64,000 nt of DNA from Paenibacillus alkaliterrae (lineage in GTDB: Bacteria; Bacillota; Bacilli; Paenibacillales; Paenibacillaceae), in NCBI RefSeq assembly GCF_021532375.1, contig NZ_JAKGAP010000016.1, positions 40,923 through 104,922 on the forward strand, given 5' to 3'. Below are positions 53,296 through 62,001 of this stretch, one piece after another; the stretch's first letter is position 1, and every line of letters starts with the position of its first letter. A program made the position numbers and the translations under genes. The notes below the pieces were generated by a model. It had not been told where the DNA came from, ran no database searches, and saw nothing but the letters and a program-made list of their open reading frames with translations.

Positions 53296-53586
53296 TTATT
53301 CCTCCGCGTCCGCTTCCTTAAGCTCGCGAATGACAAATGTTAATTGCTCGGCGATCGTTTCCTGAAAGTCGGCAAAGCTATTTAAGTAAGCGACAATATT
53401 TTGCGCTATGCCCTGCGTATTTTCAATGATACCTGCCGTACCTCCAAAATGAGGATTCTCATCTGGAAGCGCCTGTACGATTTGAGACAGCCGAACCGTC
53501 ACATGACGTTCAGCATCCAAAACCCGGGCAAGCTGGTAAGTCGATTGGGACATATGATCCAGCATTTCCGTCACCATTTTTTCCAT
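53296..53586 (-). CDS. Small helical protein, unknown (family A paralogue)
   Basis: 96 residues, almost entirely helical (VTEMLDHMSQSTYQLARVLD, FADFQETIAEQLTFVIREL). It shares the DxQETIAE motif with the protein at 52607-52924. It starts at ATG 53586 with GGGAGG close upstream and appears to be the first gene of the four-gene operon. It may oligomerise; no function is known. Confidence 0.62.
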   Translation of the reverse strand: MEKMVTEMLDHMSQSTYQLARVLDAERHVTVRLSQIVQALPDENPHFGGTAGIIENTQGIAQNIVAYLNSFADFQETIAEQLTFVIRELKEADAEE

Positions 53587-53684
53587 GGGTGCCTCCCATT
53601 CTTTCTGCTTCTACATCATATGCAATGCCTAAAGAGGTGATACTCGATTACAGTCTTAGCTCTGCTACGCAAAATGTTCACCCA

Positions 53685-53728
53685 CTTCATCCGAAGCGTC
53701 AGTGTAGGTAAGTGGCGGGAGTGTTCAT
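53685..53728. repeat. 44-bp repeat, copy 2 (IS200/IS605-like end)
   Basis: Identical to 10483-10526. Here the segment is preceded by CCCA, so CCCACTT can pair with AAGTGG-CGGG, and GTTCA occurs at both borders (53677-53681 and 53722-53727 region). As in copy 1, its terminal TCA forms the TGA stop codon of the minus-strand gene. It looks like a solo end of a transposon-derived element. Confidence 0.6.
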
Positions 53729-54993
53729 AATGACTGCCTTAGTAAGATCGGGGAGATAATGGGCGCACCTTCAGGAATCGCATCCAGCTCATCCTCTGTT
53801 ATTTCTGCATGCTCACGAGCAAACAAAGACCATGCTTCTGCAGCGTAACGATTAACAATTAATCTTTTTACGCCATTCTCAATACAGTAGAAGCTGCCAT
53901 CCATTTTTTCATAGATCTTTCCTTGCCGGGCTGTCGCTTCGGTTTGGATAGGCATTCCAATTGGCCAGCGCCATAAATCGATTTGAGAGAGTTGAATGAT
54001 TGGCTGCCTCCATTCTCCCTCTATCGGTCTTCTACTGCCTTTCTCGATCCAGTAAATCGTTTCCCTCAAGCCTTTGACCGCTATTTGCTGTGGATAGAAA
54101 TATGCCTCGCCTAGTTTTCTTCTGACATCGTACTCCGACGCCAGCATCGAGGATGGAGGAACGGATGAGCCTGCTATACGAGCGAGGAACTTGAGACTGA
54201 GCGCACTCCATTTATTCGAATGCTCGTGTTTAGAATCAATAGAATCCGCTTCCGCGAGCGGGCTTCTTTCATTCTCCTCTTCCTTCGATTCCAGATGGAC
54301 ATACACATCTTTCGCACAAATGAGAGAGTAGCCTTGCAGTCTTACCCTAAGGCAAAAATCCTCCTCTCCAAATGATGCATCCTGAAAGCCTTCATCCAAG
54401 TAACCAACCTTTTCGAGCAGCTCTCTGCGAAACAGCAAGCATTTGGCGGACAACTTCTCTGCAGGGTGCCAGCACGATTCATAGCTCTCATTATACGTTG
54501 GACCGACTATTCCGATCCCTTCATCGCTATTTAAACAAATCAGCATATTAGCCAACCAGTCTTCGGCAGGGCAAATCCGGTTACTGAGCAGCAAAATCGT
54601 CGTCCCTTTGGCCATCATGAAGCCTCTATTCGCCGCCCCGGTAAAACCGATATTTTCTGCTAATATACGATATCTCACTTGTCCGTCTAATTGCTTTAAG
54701 TAATGCTCGATGCCGTCCGAAGAGCCATTGTCAATCACGATAATTTCATAGGGCAGTTCGGTAAGATCCATGATGCCCTCAATGCATCTCTTAACCGATT
54801 CGACCTCATTGTGAGCGGGAATAATAATACTTGTACCTTCAAAAATATCATCATAGCTCGAAAAGCCTGCCTTCAAGCCTTGTTGATAGCCCTGCTGTGC
54901 GCCAGCTTTGTATCTATCCAATCGTTTTTTCACCGTATCACGCAAGCCGGCATTGCTATTGAGACGTCGGACCGGCCTTTTTTTTCGTCTCAT
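53725..54993 (-). CDS. Glycosyltransferase family 2 with basic, Gly-rich N-terminal extension
   Basis: 422 residues. The N-terminal 45 residues are a basic extension (RRKKRPVRRLNSN) with a Gly-aromatic patch (AGAQQGYQQGLKAGF). The GT2 domain follows (TSIIIPAHNEVESVKRCIEG, VIDNGSSDG, ILLLSNRICP in place of the usual DDD/NND, FGEEDFCLRVRLQGY). The last 130 residues are a non-catalytic domain with GSFYCIENGVKRLIVN. ATG 54993 has GGAGAG upstream; a TTG at 55008 is less likely. Its stop is supplied by the inserted 44-bp repeat, so the C-terminus may have been altered. Confidence 0.82.
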   Translation of the reverse strand: MRRKKRPVRRLNSNAGLRDTVKKRLDRYKAGAQQGYQQGLKAGFSSYDDIFEGTSIIIPAHNEVESVKRCIEGIMDLTELPYEIIVIDNGSSDGIEHYLKQLDGQVRYRILAENIGFTGAANRGFMMAKGTTILLLSNRICPAEDWLANMLICLNSDEGIGIVGPTYNESYESCWHPAEKLSAKCLLFRRELLEKVGYLDEGFQDASFGEEDFCLRVRLQGYSLICAKDVYVHLESKEEENERSPLAEADSIDSKHEHSNKWSALSLKFLARIAGSSVPPSSMLASEYDVRRKLGEAYFYPQQIAVKGLRETIYWIEKGSRRPIEGEWRQPIIQLSQIDLWRWPIGMPIQTEATARQGKIYEKMDGSFYCIENGVKRLIVNRYAAEAWSLFAREHAEITEDELDAIPEGAPIISPILLRQSL

Positions 54994-55038
54994 AGATAGT
55001 CTCTCCAATCCCTCATATGGTTGGTCGGTATCATACGA

Positions 55039-55047
55039 TATTGTATG
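55039..55047 (-). promoter_or_regulatory. Sigma-K-like -10 element (CATACAATA)
   Basis: Perfect CATANNNTA on the minus strand, 46 nt upstream of the GT2 start. The identical nonamer lies 44 nt upstream of the glycosyltransferase operon starting at 62805. No AC was found at the -35 spacing in either case. Confidence 0.45.
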
Positions 55048-55142
55048 TAGGGATGTGACACCCGCAACGGCGGGCGTACAGCTTTGGAATTAAAGCTAAC
55101 TAGCCGATAAGACCAAACTCACTGCAAGTTACTGGAATTGCT

Positions 55143-55278
55143 CCAGTAACTTCACCCTTCCTAGCCACTTTCAGCTCGCTATGTAGGATTAATCCAATAA
55201 CTTCGACCTCCCTAGCCACTTTTCAGCTCGCTATGTTGGATTTATCCAGTAACTTCGCCCTCCCTAGCCACTTTCAGT
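55143..55278. repeat. Direct repeat of 51-52 bp, about 2.6 units
   Basis: Units begin at TAACTTC near 55147, 55198 and 55250 and share CTAGCCACTTT-CAGCTCGCTATG and GGATTtATCCA. The third unit is cut short. It is non-coding and lies downstream of the repeat-protein terminator. Confidence 0.8.
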
Positions 55279-55311
55279 CGCGCAGAAGAATGATTAATAA
55301 CCCAACAAAAA

Positions 55312-55349
55312 AAGGATTTTGACGCAGTCTGCTCGCGTTCAAAATCCTT
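55312..55349 (-). terminator. Rho-independent terminator of the giant repeat-protein gene
   Basis: An 11-bp stem (AAGGATTTTGA with its complement, 55312-55322 and 55339-55349) is followed by seven T residues on the minus strand. It begins 11 nt after the stop codon. Confidence 0.9.
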
Positions 55350-55359
55350 ATCTTACGTC

Positions 55360-58300
55360 TTATGATTTACCGATTGCAATCCAGTTAATGCTGCCCTTGG
55401 GCTCTTGACTGAATCGCGTGCGAATTATGATGATGGCTGCTTTATCGACTGCTTTCCATTGGACGGCTGCATAGCAGGCGGGATTGTCAGTTGTGACGGT
55501 TAAAACATAACGGTTATCTGTAAACGTTTCATCGAATGTAATGATTAGCTCGACCTGCTCGGCTTGAATTGCGAAGCTGTAAGGAGAAAGCCCGAACTGT
55601 TGCAAAACGACTCCGCTTGCCGAACTTGAGATAACTGGAGTAAAGTTCAATGCAGATATCTCAATAGACTTCTCTCGAATATGATTGCTTGAAATGGACT
55701 GGTCTGCGATATGCTCGGCTTGTATGGTTGCTAAACCAAGCTTGTATTCGGGTAACACACCGGGTGCCAACTTATCAGCAGAAACACTTCCAGCTGCTAG
55801 ATGTTCTGTGCCTACACTTCCTTGCACCAGCTTCTCAGACGTTACGCTGCCATCCGACAGTTGCTCCGTTCCTACGCTTCCAAGCGCCAGCTTCTCCTTC
55901 GTTACGCTCCCTGCGTCTAGTTGCTCGTAGCCTAAGATTCCGAACGCCAGCTTCTCCTTCGTTATGCTGCCATCCGTCAGTTGCTCCGTTCCTACGCTCC
56001 CAAGTGCCAGCTTCTCCGTCGTCACACTGCCTGCCGACAGTTGTTCTTCCCCTACGCTTCCAAGCGCCAGCTTCTCCGTTGTCACACTGCCTGCCGACAG
56101 CTGTTTTTCTCCTATGCTGCCCAGTGCCAGCTTCTCCGCAGTTACGCTTCCTGCCGACAGTTGCTTCGTTCCGACGCTGCCGAACGACAGCTTATCAGAC
56201 GTTACGCTCTGGGCAGTCAGTTGCTTCGATCCGACGCTTCCCAGCGCCAGCTTTTCCGTCGTGACACTGCCCGCCATCAACTGATCCGTACCTACGCTGC
56301 CAAAATCCAGTTGTTCTGCTCCAACGCTTCCGAACACAAGCTTTTCCTTCGTTACGCTGCCTGCCGACAGATGTTTTTCACCTACGCTTCCAAGCGCCAG
56401 CTTCTCCGTCGTTACGCTGGCTGCAGCCAGTTGCTCCTCGTTTACACATTCGGGGGCGAGCTTCTTCCTCGTTACACTGCCCGGTGCCAACTGCGCCGAT
56501 TCCACGCTTCCAAGCGCCAGCTTCTCCGTCGTGACACTGCCCGCCGACAGCTGCTCTTCGCCTACGCTTCTGAGCGCCAGCTTTTCCATCGTGACGCTGC
56601 CGGCTTCCAGTTGCTCCGATCCTACGCTTTCACGAGCCAGCTTCTCCGTCGTTACGCTGCCTGCCGACAACTGCTCTGTGCCCACGCTTCCCAGCGCCAG
56701 CTTTTCCTTCGTTACACTGCCTGCCGACAGCCGCTCTGTTCCAACGCTTCCAAGTGCAAGCTTCTCGCTCGATATACTCCCCTCCGCCAGATGCTCCGTT
56801 CGGATTGCAGCGGTTTCGATTTGCTCACTGCTAACCGATTTTGACGCCAATTTCTCGCGTGTGACAGCTCCTGCCTCCAACTGATCGTTTCCTATACTTT
56901 CGTAAGCCAGCTGCTTTCGGCTAACCGATCCCTGTCTTATCTTGCTGCCGGGAATACTCTCATCCGCTATTTTTTCGAACGCAAGCACTTCGCCTGCTAG
57001 ATGTCCTAATGTAATCGTACCCTTGCGAATGTGATATCCTTGAATCGTATCAGCCTTAAAATGTTTGCCGGCTAACGACTCCAACTGAACATGCTCGCCT
57101 GTTACCGCCCCGTGAACAAGCTTCGCCCCGGTTACCGTTCCGTCTTGCAGCGCTGATTCACCGACACTCCCCGCCTGCAGATTTACAGCTTGCACGGCAT
57201 TTGGCATCAGCTGCTTCGAACTGATTGACAGCTTCGAGATTTTATCGGATGTAATCGCACCCGCTGCTATATGCTCCGAGCCTACAGCACCTTGCTGCAG
57301 TGCAGCAGCCCCGACACTACCGTTCTGCAGCTGTTTTTCACCTACGCTGTCCACAGACAGCTTCTCCGCAGTAATGGAATCATCCACTAAATGAGTACCG
57401 TGTACGCTATTCTCGCCCAAGTGGATACCAAGCACAGAACCACCCGCTAAATGACGGCTTTGTACAGCCTCCTCCGCGATTTGTTTGGATTGGACTGAGC
57501 CTGCCGCCAGCTTTTCCCCCTTAATCAATTCATCCTGCAGCGCATCTGCCCCAATCGATTTCGGCATCAAGTGATTTGCTCCAATGATGCGATCCTGCAA
57601 ATGCAAAGATTGAATCGCGCCATTCACGATATGTCGGGACGTTACGGAGCCATCGGAAAAATGATCGGATTGAACCGCATTCGACGCGATTTTTTCACTT
57701 ATGACGCTGCCATCCGCAAGCTTCGAAGCTGTAACACTTACATCGGACAACTTGTCGGTAGTTACGGATTCCGGAGACAGCTTGAGCGAGTTTACGGCAT
57801 AGTCCGCCAAATGATACGAGAAGACGACTCCCGGTCCGATATACCGCTCCGTCACGGCGCCATATGCCAGCTTATTGCTCGTTACCGCTCCATCCTGCAG
57901 ATTTTCCGTATTGACGGCATCATTCACAAGATGCGCGCTCTTGATCGTATCGTCCTGCAAGTGATCTCCGTTAACCGCCTTCGGGGATATGCTCTCTTCT
58001 GTAACCGAACCCTGCGAAAAATGGTACGCTCGCAGAGAATTAGGGGCTATTTTCTGAGATGATACGATATCATCCTGCAAATGCCTTGACTCCACTGCTC
58101 CATTTGCCAGATTTAATCCTGTCACAGCGCCTTCAATCAGCTTGCTGCTTGAGACTGACTCGTCGGCTAGCTGCGCCATCCCTACTGCCCTAAGACCAAT
58201 ATGCTCCTCGCGAACCGCATTCGGCGCAAGCTTATATTCATTAATGATTCCGTCTTGCAAATGCTTGCTCTCAATAGCGTTCTTCGCCAGCTGCTTCGTT

Positions 58301-59715
58301 GATACCGAGTCCGCTGCCAAATGAGATTGGAGTACTTGCGCTTCAGCGATTTTGTCCGAAGTAACACTGAAACGGCTAAGATGACGGTTTAGCACCGCAT
58401 CGTTGGACAGCTTCTGCGCATTCACGCTTTGATCGGAAAGCTTCGATAATGTAATGGAATGGTCGACAATTTTAATCGTGGAAACCGAGTGATCGGATAA
58501 CTTAGCCGACGTTACCGACTGATCAGCGAGATGAGCGCTGTTGATTTGTCCTTTTCCCACATGCGCGCTTTGAACGGCTTCTTCCTTCAGGTGGGATGAA
58601 GACACCGAGCTTACCGCTAATTTTTCCGATTCGACTGCGCCCGTTTTCAGCTCCCTTGTTCCTACTGCCCCTTCCGCCAAGTGCTCGGCCGCGATTCCGC
58701 CTGGGGCCATATGCTTTCCCTGAATGATACCTGGAGCAACATGCTCGGCAAGCAGTAAGCCCGGCTTCAAATGAACGGCATCTATCGCTTCCTTAGCAAT
58801 CTTGTCGCCTGTAACGGCTCCATCGCGCAGCTTGGAATGAGTAACCGCGCCGTCTGCGAGCTTTGAATTGTTGATGGCGTCATTAGCTAAATTTTCCGGG
58901 CGGATCGTTCCGCTTTTTATTTTGTCCGATGTTATCGATTGTTCGGCCAACAATTCCGCAGTAATAATAAATGGCTTCAAATGCTTGGCGTCAATTGAGC
59001 CGTCCGCTATTTTGTGCGAGCTAATCGTACGGTCAGCGAGCTTCTCCGACGTAATGCTTCCATCCTGCAGCTTGCTTCCATAGATGGAGTGATCCAAAAT
59101 TTTATCTCCGGATATCGCGTTGTTCATCAAATGGTCACCGGTAATCGTCTGATGTGCAATTTTTGTAGAGTAAATGGCGCCATCCGCAATATGAATGCTC
59201 TCAACAGCATAATCGGCAATGGCACCTGATTGAACGCTTTCCGGTCCGAGCTTACTGCTGTCGATGGCACCGGGAGCAATTTTGTCAGCGGTAACCGCTA
59301 AGTCAACCAAATCGTCCGTATAAATAAAGGGAACTGGCGCATCCAGGCTTTTCTTTTCCTCAACCTTTTCCAGCTTCTCTTCCAAGGTTGGTACTGCTGC
59401 TGCTTCAACAATCTCTTCAGGCTCCTCAAGCTCTTTTAATTCATCAAAATCAAGCAAATCTGTCAGATCATCTGCAATCAAATTTTCTTCGCCGCTGACA
59501 GTTCCCGCCTCCATAGAAGCTCTAGCCGCATTCCCAGTATCAGTGGATTGGTTTTGATGCATTGGTGTTATCGTTCGTTCGGCTAAAGCACTTTTTATAG
59601 TTGCTTTCCTTTTGCTCACATCATCCAGCCACTTTAACTCGGAAGTATTTGGATTATCAACATAAAAAAGCGGCTTCCGCCCCTTCGGGCTCTTTCCTCT
59701 TCTGCTTTTTGCCAT
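55360..59715 (-). CDS. Giant decapeptide-repeat protein (about 120 repeats) with a C-terminal 'WIA-G' domain
   Basis: 1451 residues. Residues 1-15 are basic (SRRGKSPKGRK), 80-125 acidic. From about 140 to 1345 it consists of near-perfect decapeptides of the form G-S/A-V/I-x-x-x-x-L-A/S-x (for example GSVTTEKLAL, GSVGTEQLSA). A final 105-residue beta-rich domain ends NWIAIGKS, resembling the 'WIAG-tail' domain I recall from Paenibacillus. The periodicity suggests a beta-solenoid or trimeric fibre. Ser and Thr are abundant, so it is a plausible glycoprotein. There is no signal peptide, as for mother-cell-made spore proteins. Repeats are most uniform in the C-terminal third (DNA 55.8-56.8 kb). 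AAGGAGAAGACA precedes the ATG. Confidence 0.88.
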   Translation of the reverse strand: MAKSRRGKSPKGRKPLFYVDNPNTSELKWLDDVSKRKATIKSALAERTITPMHQNQSTDTGNAARASMEAGTVSGEENLIADDLTDLLDFDELKELEEPEEIVEAAAVPTLEEKLEKVEEKKSLDAPVPFIYTDDLVDLAVTADKIAPGAIDSSKLGPESVQSGAIADYAVESIHIADGAIYSTKIAHQTITGDHLMNNAISGDKILDHSIYGSKLQDGSITSEKLADRTISSHKIADGSIDAKHLKPFIITAELLAEQSITSDKIKSGTIRPENLANDAINNSKLADGAVTHSKLRDGAVTGDKIAKEAIDAVHLKPGLLLAEHVAPGIIQGKHMAPGGIAAEHLAEGAVGTRELKTGAVESEKLAVSSVSSSHLKEEAVQSAHVGKGQINSAHLADQSVTSAKLSDHSVSTIKIVDHSITLSKLSDQSVNAQKLSNDAVLNRHLSRFSVTSDKIAEAQVLQSHLAADSVSTKQLAKNAIESKHLQDGIINEYKLAPNAVREEHIGLRAVGMAQLADESVSSSKLIEGAVTGLNLANGAVESRHLQDDIVSSQKIAPNSLRAYHFSQGSVTEESISPKAVNGDHLQDDTIKSAHLVNDAVNTENLQDGAVTSNKLAYGAVTERYIGPGVVFSYHLADYAVNSLKLSPESVTTDKLSDVSVTASKLADGSVISEKIASNAVQSDHFSDGSVTSRHIVNGAIQSLHLQDRIIGANHLMPKSIGADALQDELIKGEKLAAGSVQSKQIAEEAVQSRHLAGGSVLGIHLGENSVHGTHLVDDSITAEKLSVDSVGEKQLQNGSVGAAALQQGAVGSEHIAAGAITSDKISKLSISSKQLMPNAVQAVNLQAGSVGESALQDGTVTGAKLVHGAVTGEHVQLESLAGKHFKADTIQGYHIRKGTITLGHLAGEVLAFEKIADESIPGSKIRQGSVSRKQLAYESIGNDQLEAGAVTREKLASKSVSSEQIETAAIRTEHLAEGSISSEKLALGSVGTERLSAGSVTKEKLALGSVGTEQLSAGSVTTEKLARESVGSEQLEAGSVTMEKLALRSVGEEQLSAGSVTTEKLALGSVESAQLAPGSVTRKKLAPECVNEEQLAAASVTTEKLALGSVGEKHLSAGSVTKEKLVFGSVGAEQLDFGSVGTDQLMAGSVTTEKLALGSVGSKQLTAQSVTSDKLSFGSVGTKQLSAGSVTAEKLALGSIGEKQLSAGSVTTEKLALGSVGEEQLSAGSVTTEKLALGSVGTEQLTDGSITKEKLAFGILGYEQLDAGSVTKEKLALGSVGTEQLSDGSVTSEKLVQGSVGTEHLAAGSVSADKLAPGVLPEYKLGLATIQAEHIADQSISSNHIREKSIEISALNFTPVISSSASGVVLQQFGLSPYSFAIQAEQVELIITFDETFTDNRYVLTVTTDNPACYAAVQWKAVDKAAIIIIRTRFSQEPKGSINWIAIGKS
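55780..56790 (-). repeat. Homogenised 60-bp coding repeat array
   Basis: Within the giant gene this stretch encodes paired decapeptides (60 bp per pair) with very similar DNA in successive units, whereas repeats nearer the 5' end of the gene have diverged at most third positions. This points to recent expansion or unequal exchange at the C-terminal end. Antisense frames here look long only because the periodic sequence avoids stops. Confidence 0.8.
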
Positions 59716-59887
59716 TGTCTTCTCCTTCTCCCACCTGAAATGTCATAGGCAATATATGCACTTACCTATAGGCTGGCTACTCTGGAGCAGACAAAATATC
59801 TTCTGCACGCTCACAGCACAAAAAAACCGCATGAGCAAAAAGCGCTCCGCGGTACATAAAATGAGTATTTCGGCTTTTATTCATCAC

Positions 59888-60343
59888 CTACCGATTCTTT
59901 GTATTCCAATTAAAACCAATTGCCGGATCGTCATAAGCCATTCTATATTCGTCAGGATGCGCCGGATCATAAGCTTCATTGGTGAAATAGACAATGTACG
60001 CAGGCTTATGTCCAAGAACGCGATAACCATGCGCCACTCCCCTTGGGATAAATAGTAAGAATGGATTCTCTTCCCCCATATAGTAAACATCCGTTTGAGC
60101 AAACGTAGTAGAATCAGGTCTCATATCATGCAAAACCACCTGTGCGCTGCCCCATGGAAAATACCAAATATCATCCTGCCGGTGATGGTAGTGAAAAGCC
60201 TTGATCACACCCGGATAAGACATGGACATGGACGCTTGACCGAAGCTGCCGAATATAGCATCGTCTTCCCTCAATATCTCCATAAAATACCCCCGGTCAT
60301 CACAATGCTTGACTAGCTTCTTCTGTATTACGCCTTCTATCAT
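59888..60343 (-). CDS. dTDP-4-dehydrorhamnose 3,5-epimerase-like cupin (RmlC family)
   Basis: Cupin enzyme of 151 residues, shorter than typical RmlC (about 180). It keeps the family elements DDRGYFMEILRED, the catalytic-His region VIKAFHYHHRQDDIW and the PFLLFIPRGVAHGYRVL segment with Tyr/His. It probably epimerises a dTDP-4-keto-6-deoxy sugar or a related nucleotide sugar. RmlA, B and D are not in the window. It is the last gene of a glycosyltransferase operon, 30 nt after the upstream stop. Confidence 0.85.
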   Translation of the reverse strand: MIEGVIQKKLVKHCDDRGYFMEILREDDAIFGSFGQASMSMSYPGVIKAFHYHHRQDDIWYFPWGSAQVVLHDMRPDSTTFAQTDVYYMGEENPFLLFIPRGVAHGYRVLGHKPAYIVYFTNEAYDPAHPDEYRMAYDDPAIGFNWNTKNR

Positions 60344-60373
60344 GACAGTTTCACAATCCCTTCTTTTACTCTT

Positions 60374-61102
60374 TCATATAAAGATGTGGGGGTCCACGCC
60401 CCATTTATCCATAAACTTCCGATGATTTTGTTGAAGAAGCCCTTTTACTGCCTCCTGTCCATCCTTGTTAAAACTGACACTGCCATGGTGGAAGATGAAT
60501 GCGTCACCCGCAATCAACAAACGGTAACCCGCAAGCCGGGCACGATAGCAATAATCGTCATCTTCGAAATGTCCGGGTGTAAATCTTTCATCCATCAATC
60601 CGATTTTGTCCATCAGCTCTCTTTTAAATAGCATACAAATACCTACTAATCGTTCTGTTTCCTGCCACTTATTTGAATCAGGATTGTTATATTTAGCTGC
60701 CATATCATGAATGGTCGTAAACGGCTCCTGAATCTGCTGCTTCCCGCTTGCATAATTGGTAACGGGTCCGACTATGCCGATATCTTCACTGCTGTACAAG
60801 CTTCTCAGTAAATTGTCGAGCCAGTTTCGAGCTGCCATTGTATCGTTGTTAAGCAGCATCAAATGGTCTCCGACAGCTATGTTCAGACCCAAATTACAGG
60901 CAGCGGGAAATCCCCAGTTAAACGGCAGCGATACCATCTTCACTCTTTCTCTGGCACAATATTGTACGGATCCATCCTTCGAGCCATTATCAACAACTAT
61001 AATTTCATACGGAACCGATGTATGCGCACGGATCGAGGCAATACAGTCTCTCAATAAGGTGAGTCCGTTATAATTGGGGATAATGATGCTGGTCATCTGC
61101 AT
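60374..61102 (-). CDS. Glycosyltransferase family 2 (rhamnosyltransferase-like)
   Basis: 242 residues with the GT-A fold. Landmarks are TSIIIPNYNGLTLLRDCIAS at the N-terminus, VVDNGSKDGS, the metal site LLNNDT near residue 87, and HFEDDDYCYRARLAGY near residue 190. This resembles WbbL/GT2 rhamnosyltransferases. Its start overlaps the upstream gene by 10 nt with GGAGGG 7 nt before the ATG, so translation is coupled. Confidence 0.88.
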   Translation of the reverse strand: MQMTSIIIPNYNGLTLLRDCIASIRAHTSVPYEIIVVDNGSKDGSVQYCARERVKMVSLPFNWGFPAACNLGLNIAVGDHLMLLNNDTMAARNWLDNLLRSLYSSEDIGIVGPVTNYASGKQQIQEPFTTIHDMAAKYNNPDSNKWQETERLVGICMLFKRELMDKIGLMDERFTPGHFEDDDYCYRARLAGYRLLIAGDAFIFHHGSVSFNKDGQEAVKGLLQQNHRKFMDKWGVDPHIFI

Positions 61103-61995
61103 GCGGCTTCCCTCCTTGTGTACTGCCTTTTTCGAACCTTATCAGGGAAATTAAGACGGTTGCCTGTATGCTGCATTGCCAGCTCGACAGCTTCGACATG
61201 ATCTCCGACAATCATCCGAGCTACCGGATTATCCATTCCTCTATTATTTTTACGCATTTTGTTTTTGGATACGACGTTCACACTCGCAGGCGCTGCGATC
61301 CGTAAACCCGCCATTATCGCACGAACCTGCGCTTTTGGCGGAACCATCAGCTCTGAATACCCGATTTGCTCCACGACCGCTCTAGACATGGCATGAGGGA
61401 CTGCCGTCATCGAATTGGCATGAAGATCCGATCTGTTTAACGAAAGGTTAAGAAAACGCTTCATAATCGTAACCGAATCCCAGTGCGAGAAGCTTGGTAA
61501 GTACGGAGTAATATTGTTCAAGGCGATGTCCGTTCCTTGATCGACAGCATGGATAAAGGGAACCAGATCTTCGGCGCGAACGGCGAAATCCCCATCCAAG
61601 AAGAGTAATATATCCGAATGGGACAGCTTCGCTCCAATCGCTCTTCCTACATCGTGTCCCAGCGGATCCGGATAATAAACAATCATTGCTTGGGAATGCT
61701 GCCTTGCTTTTTCCAGCGTTCTATCTCTTGAACCGTTCACGACAACAATTATTTCATTCAAGGGAAGTCGTTGCAGCTGCTCCAGTACGCTTACGATCGT
61801 TGCTTCTTCATTCATCACACTGACAATGGCGGCTACAGATCGGTTCGTTGGCATAAGCAGCCGGCCTCCAGCCGGTATGCCTGCAGGCTTTCTACGTATG
61901 GTTCTGCGTCGTTTTAGAGGTTTAATCAGCCGTTTTTTCTTCTTTAAAGGTGCTGCTCGAAGCTTCCTTCGGCCTCTTTTAGTCTTTTTCTTCAA
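61093..61995 (-). CDS. Glycosyltransferase family 2 with a 40-residue Lys/Arg-rich N-terminus
   Basis: 300 residues. The first 40 are almost all Lys/Arg (KRGRRKLRAAPLKKKKRL, then RRRTIRRK). The GT2 catalytic domain follows (AAIVSVMNEEATIVSVLEQL, VVNGSRDRT, LFLDGDFAVRAEDLVPFI with DGD metal site). It is a close paralogue of the next protein (shared HDVGRAIGA, LLFLDGDF, AISR/AMSR motifs). It starts at TTG 61995 with GAGGTGA upstream, overlapping the neighbouring gene's end. The basic extension suggests binding to an acidic surface or nucleic acid. Confidence 0.85.
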   Translation of the reverse strand: MKKKTKRGRRKLRAAPLKKKKRLIKPLKRRRTIRRKPAGIPAGGRLLMPTNRSVAAIVSVMNEEATIVSVLEQLQRLPLNEIIVVVNGSRDRTLEKARQHSQAMIVYYPDPLGHDVGRAIGAKLSHSDILLFLDGDFAVRAEDLVPFIHAVDQGTDIALNNITPYLPSFSHWDSVTIMKRFLNLSLNRSDLHANSMTAVPHAMSRAVVEQIGYSELMVPPKAQVRAIMAGLRIAAPASVNVVSKNKMRKNNRGMDNPVARMIVGDHVEAVELAMQHTGNRLNFPDKVRKRQYTRREAACR

Positions 61996-62001
61996 GCTTG
62001 A

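Larger units (their letters stand above)
54994..55359. other. Intergenic region between the GT2 gene and the giant repeat-protein gene
   Basis: No gene is supported. It contains a sigma-K-like -10 for the GT2 gene (55039-55047), a three-unit 51-52-bp direct repeat (55143-55278) and the terminator of the repeat-protein gene (55312-55349). Confidence 0.7.

Noticed and set aside
55780..56790. Possible CRISPR array because of regular 60-bp spacing
   Set aside because: There are no unique spacers; the periodicity is a translated decapeptide repeat within one open gene, and no cas genes are present.
55689..56884. Long plus-strand open frames opposite the giant repeat gene (up to 287 codons)
   Set aside because: They are periodic shadows of the repeat DNA, have no ribosome sites, and give low-complexity Ser/Leu/Arg peptides. 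The minus-strand frame has clear start, tail domain and terminator.
59716..59760. CATATATTG upstream of the giant repeat gene as a sigma-K promoter
   Set aside because: It departs from CATANNNTA at one position and no AC lies 16-17 nt upstream; the real promoter of this gene was not identified.
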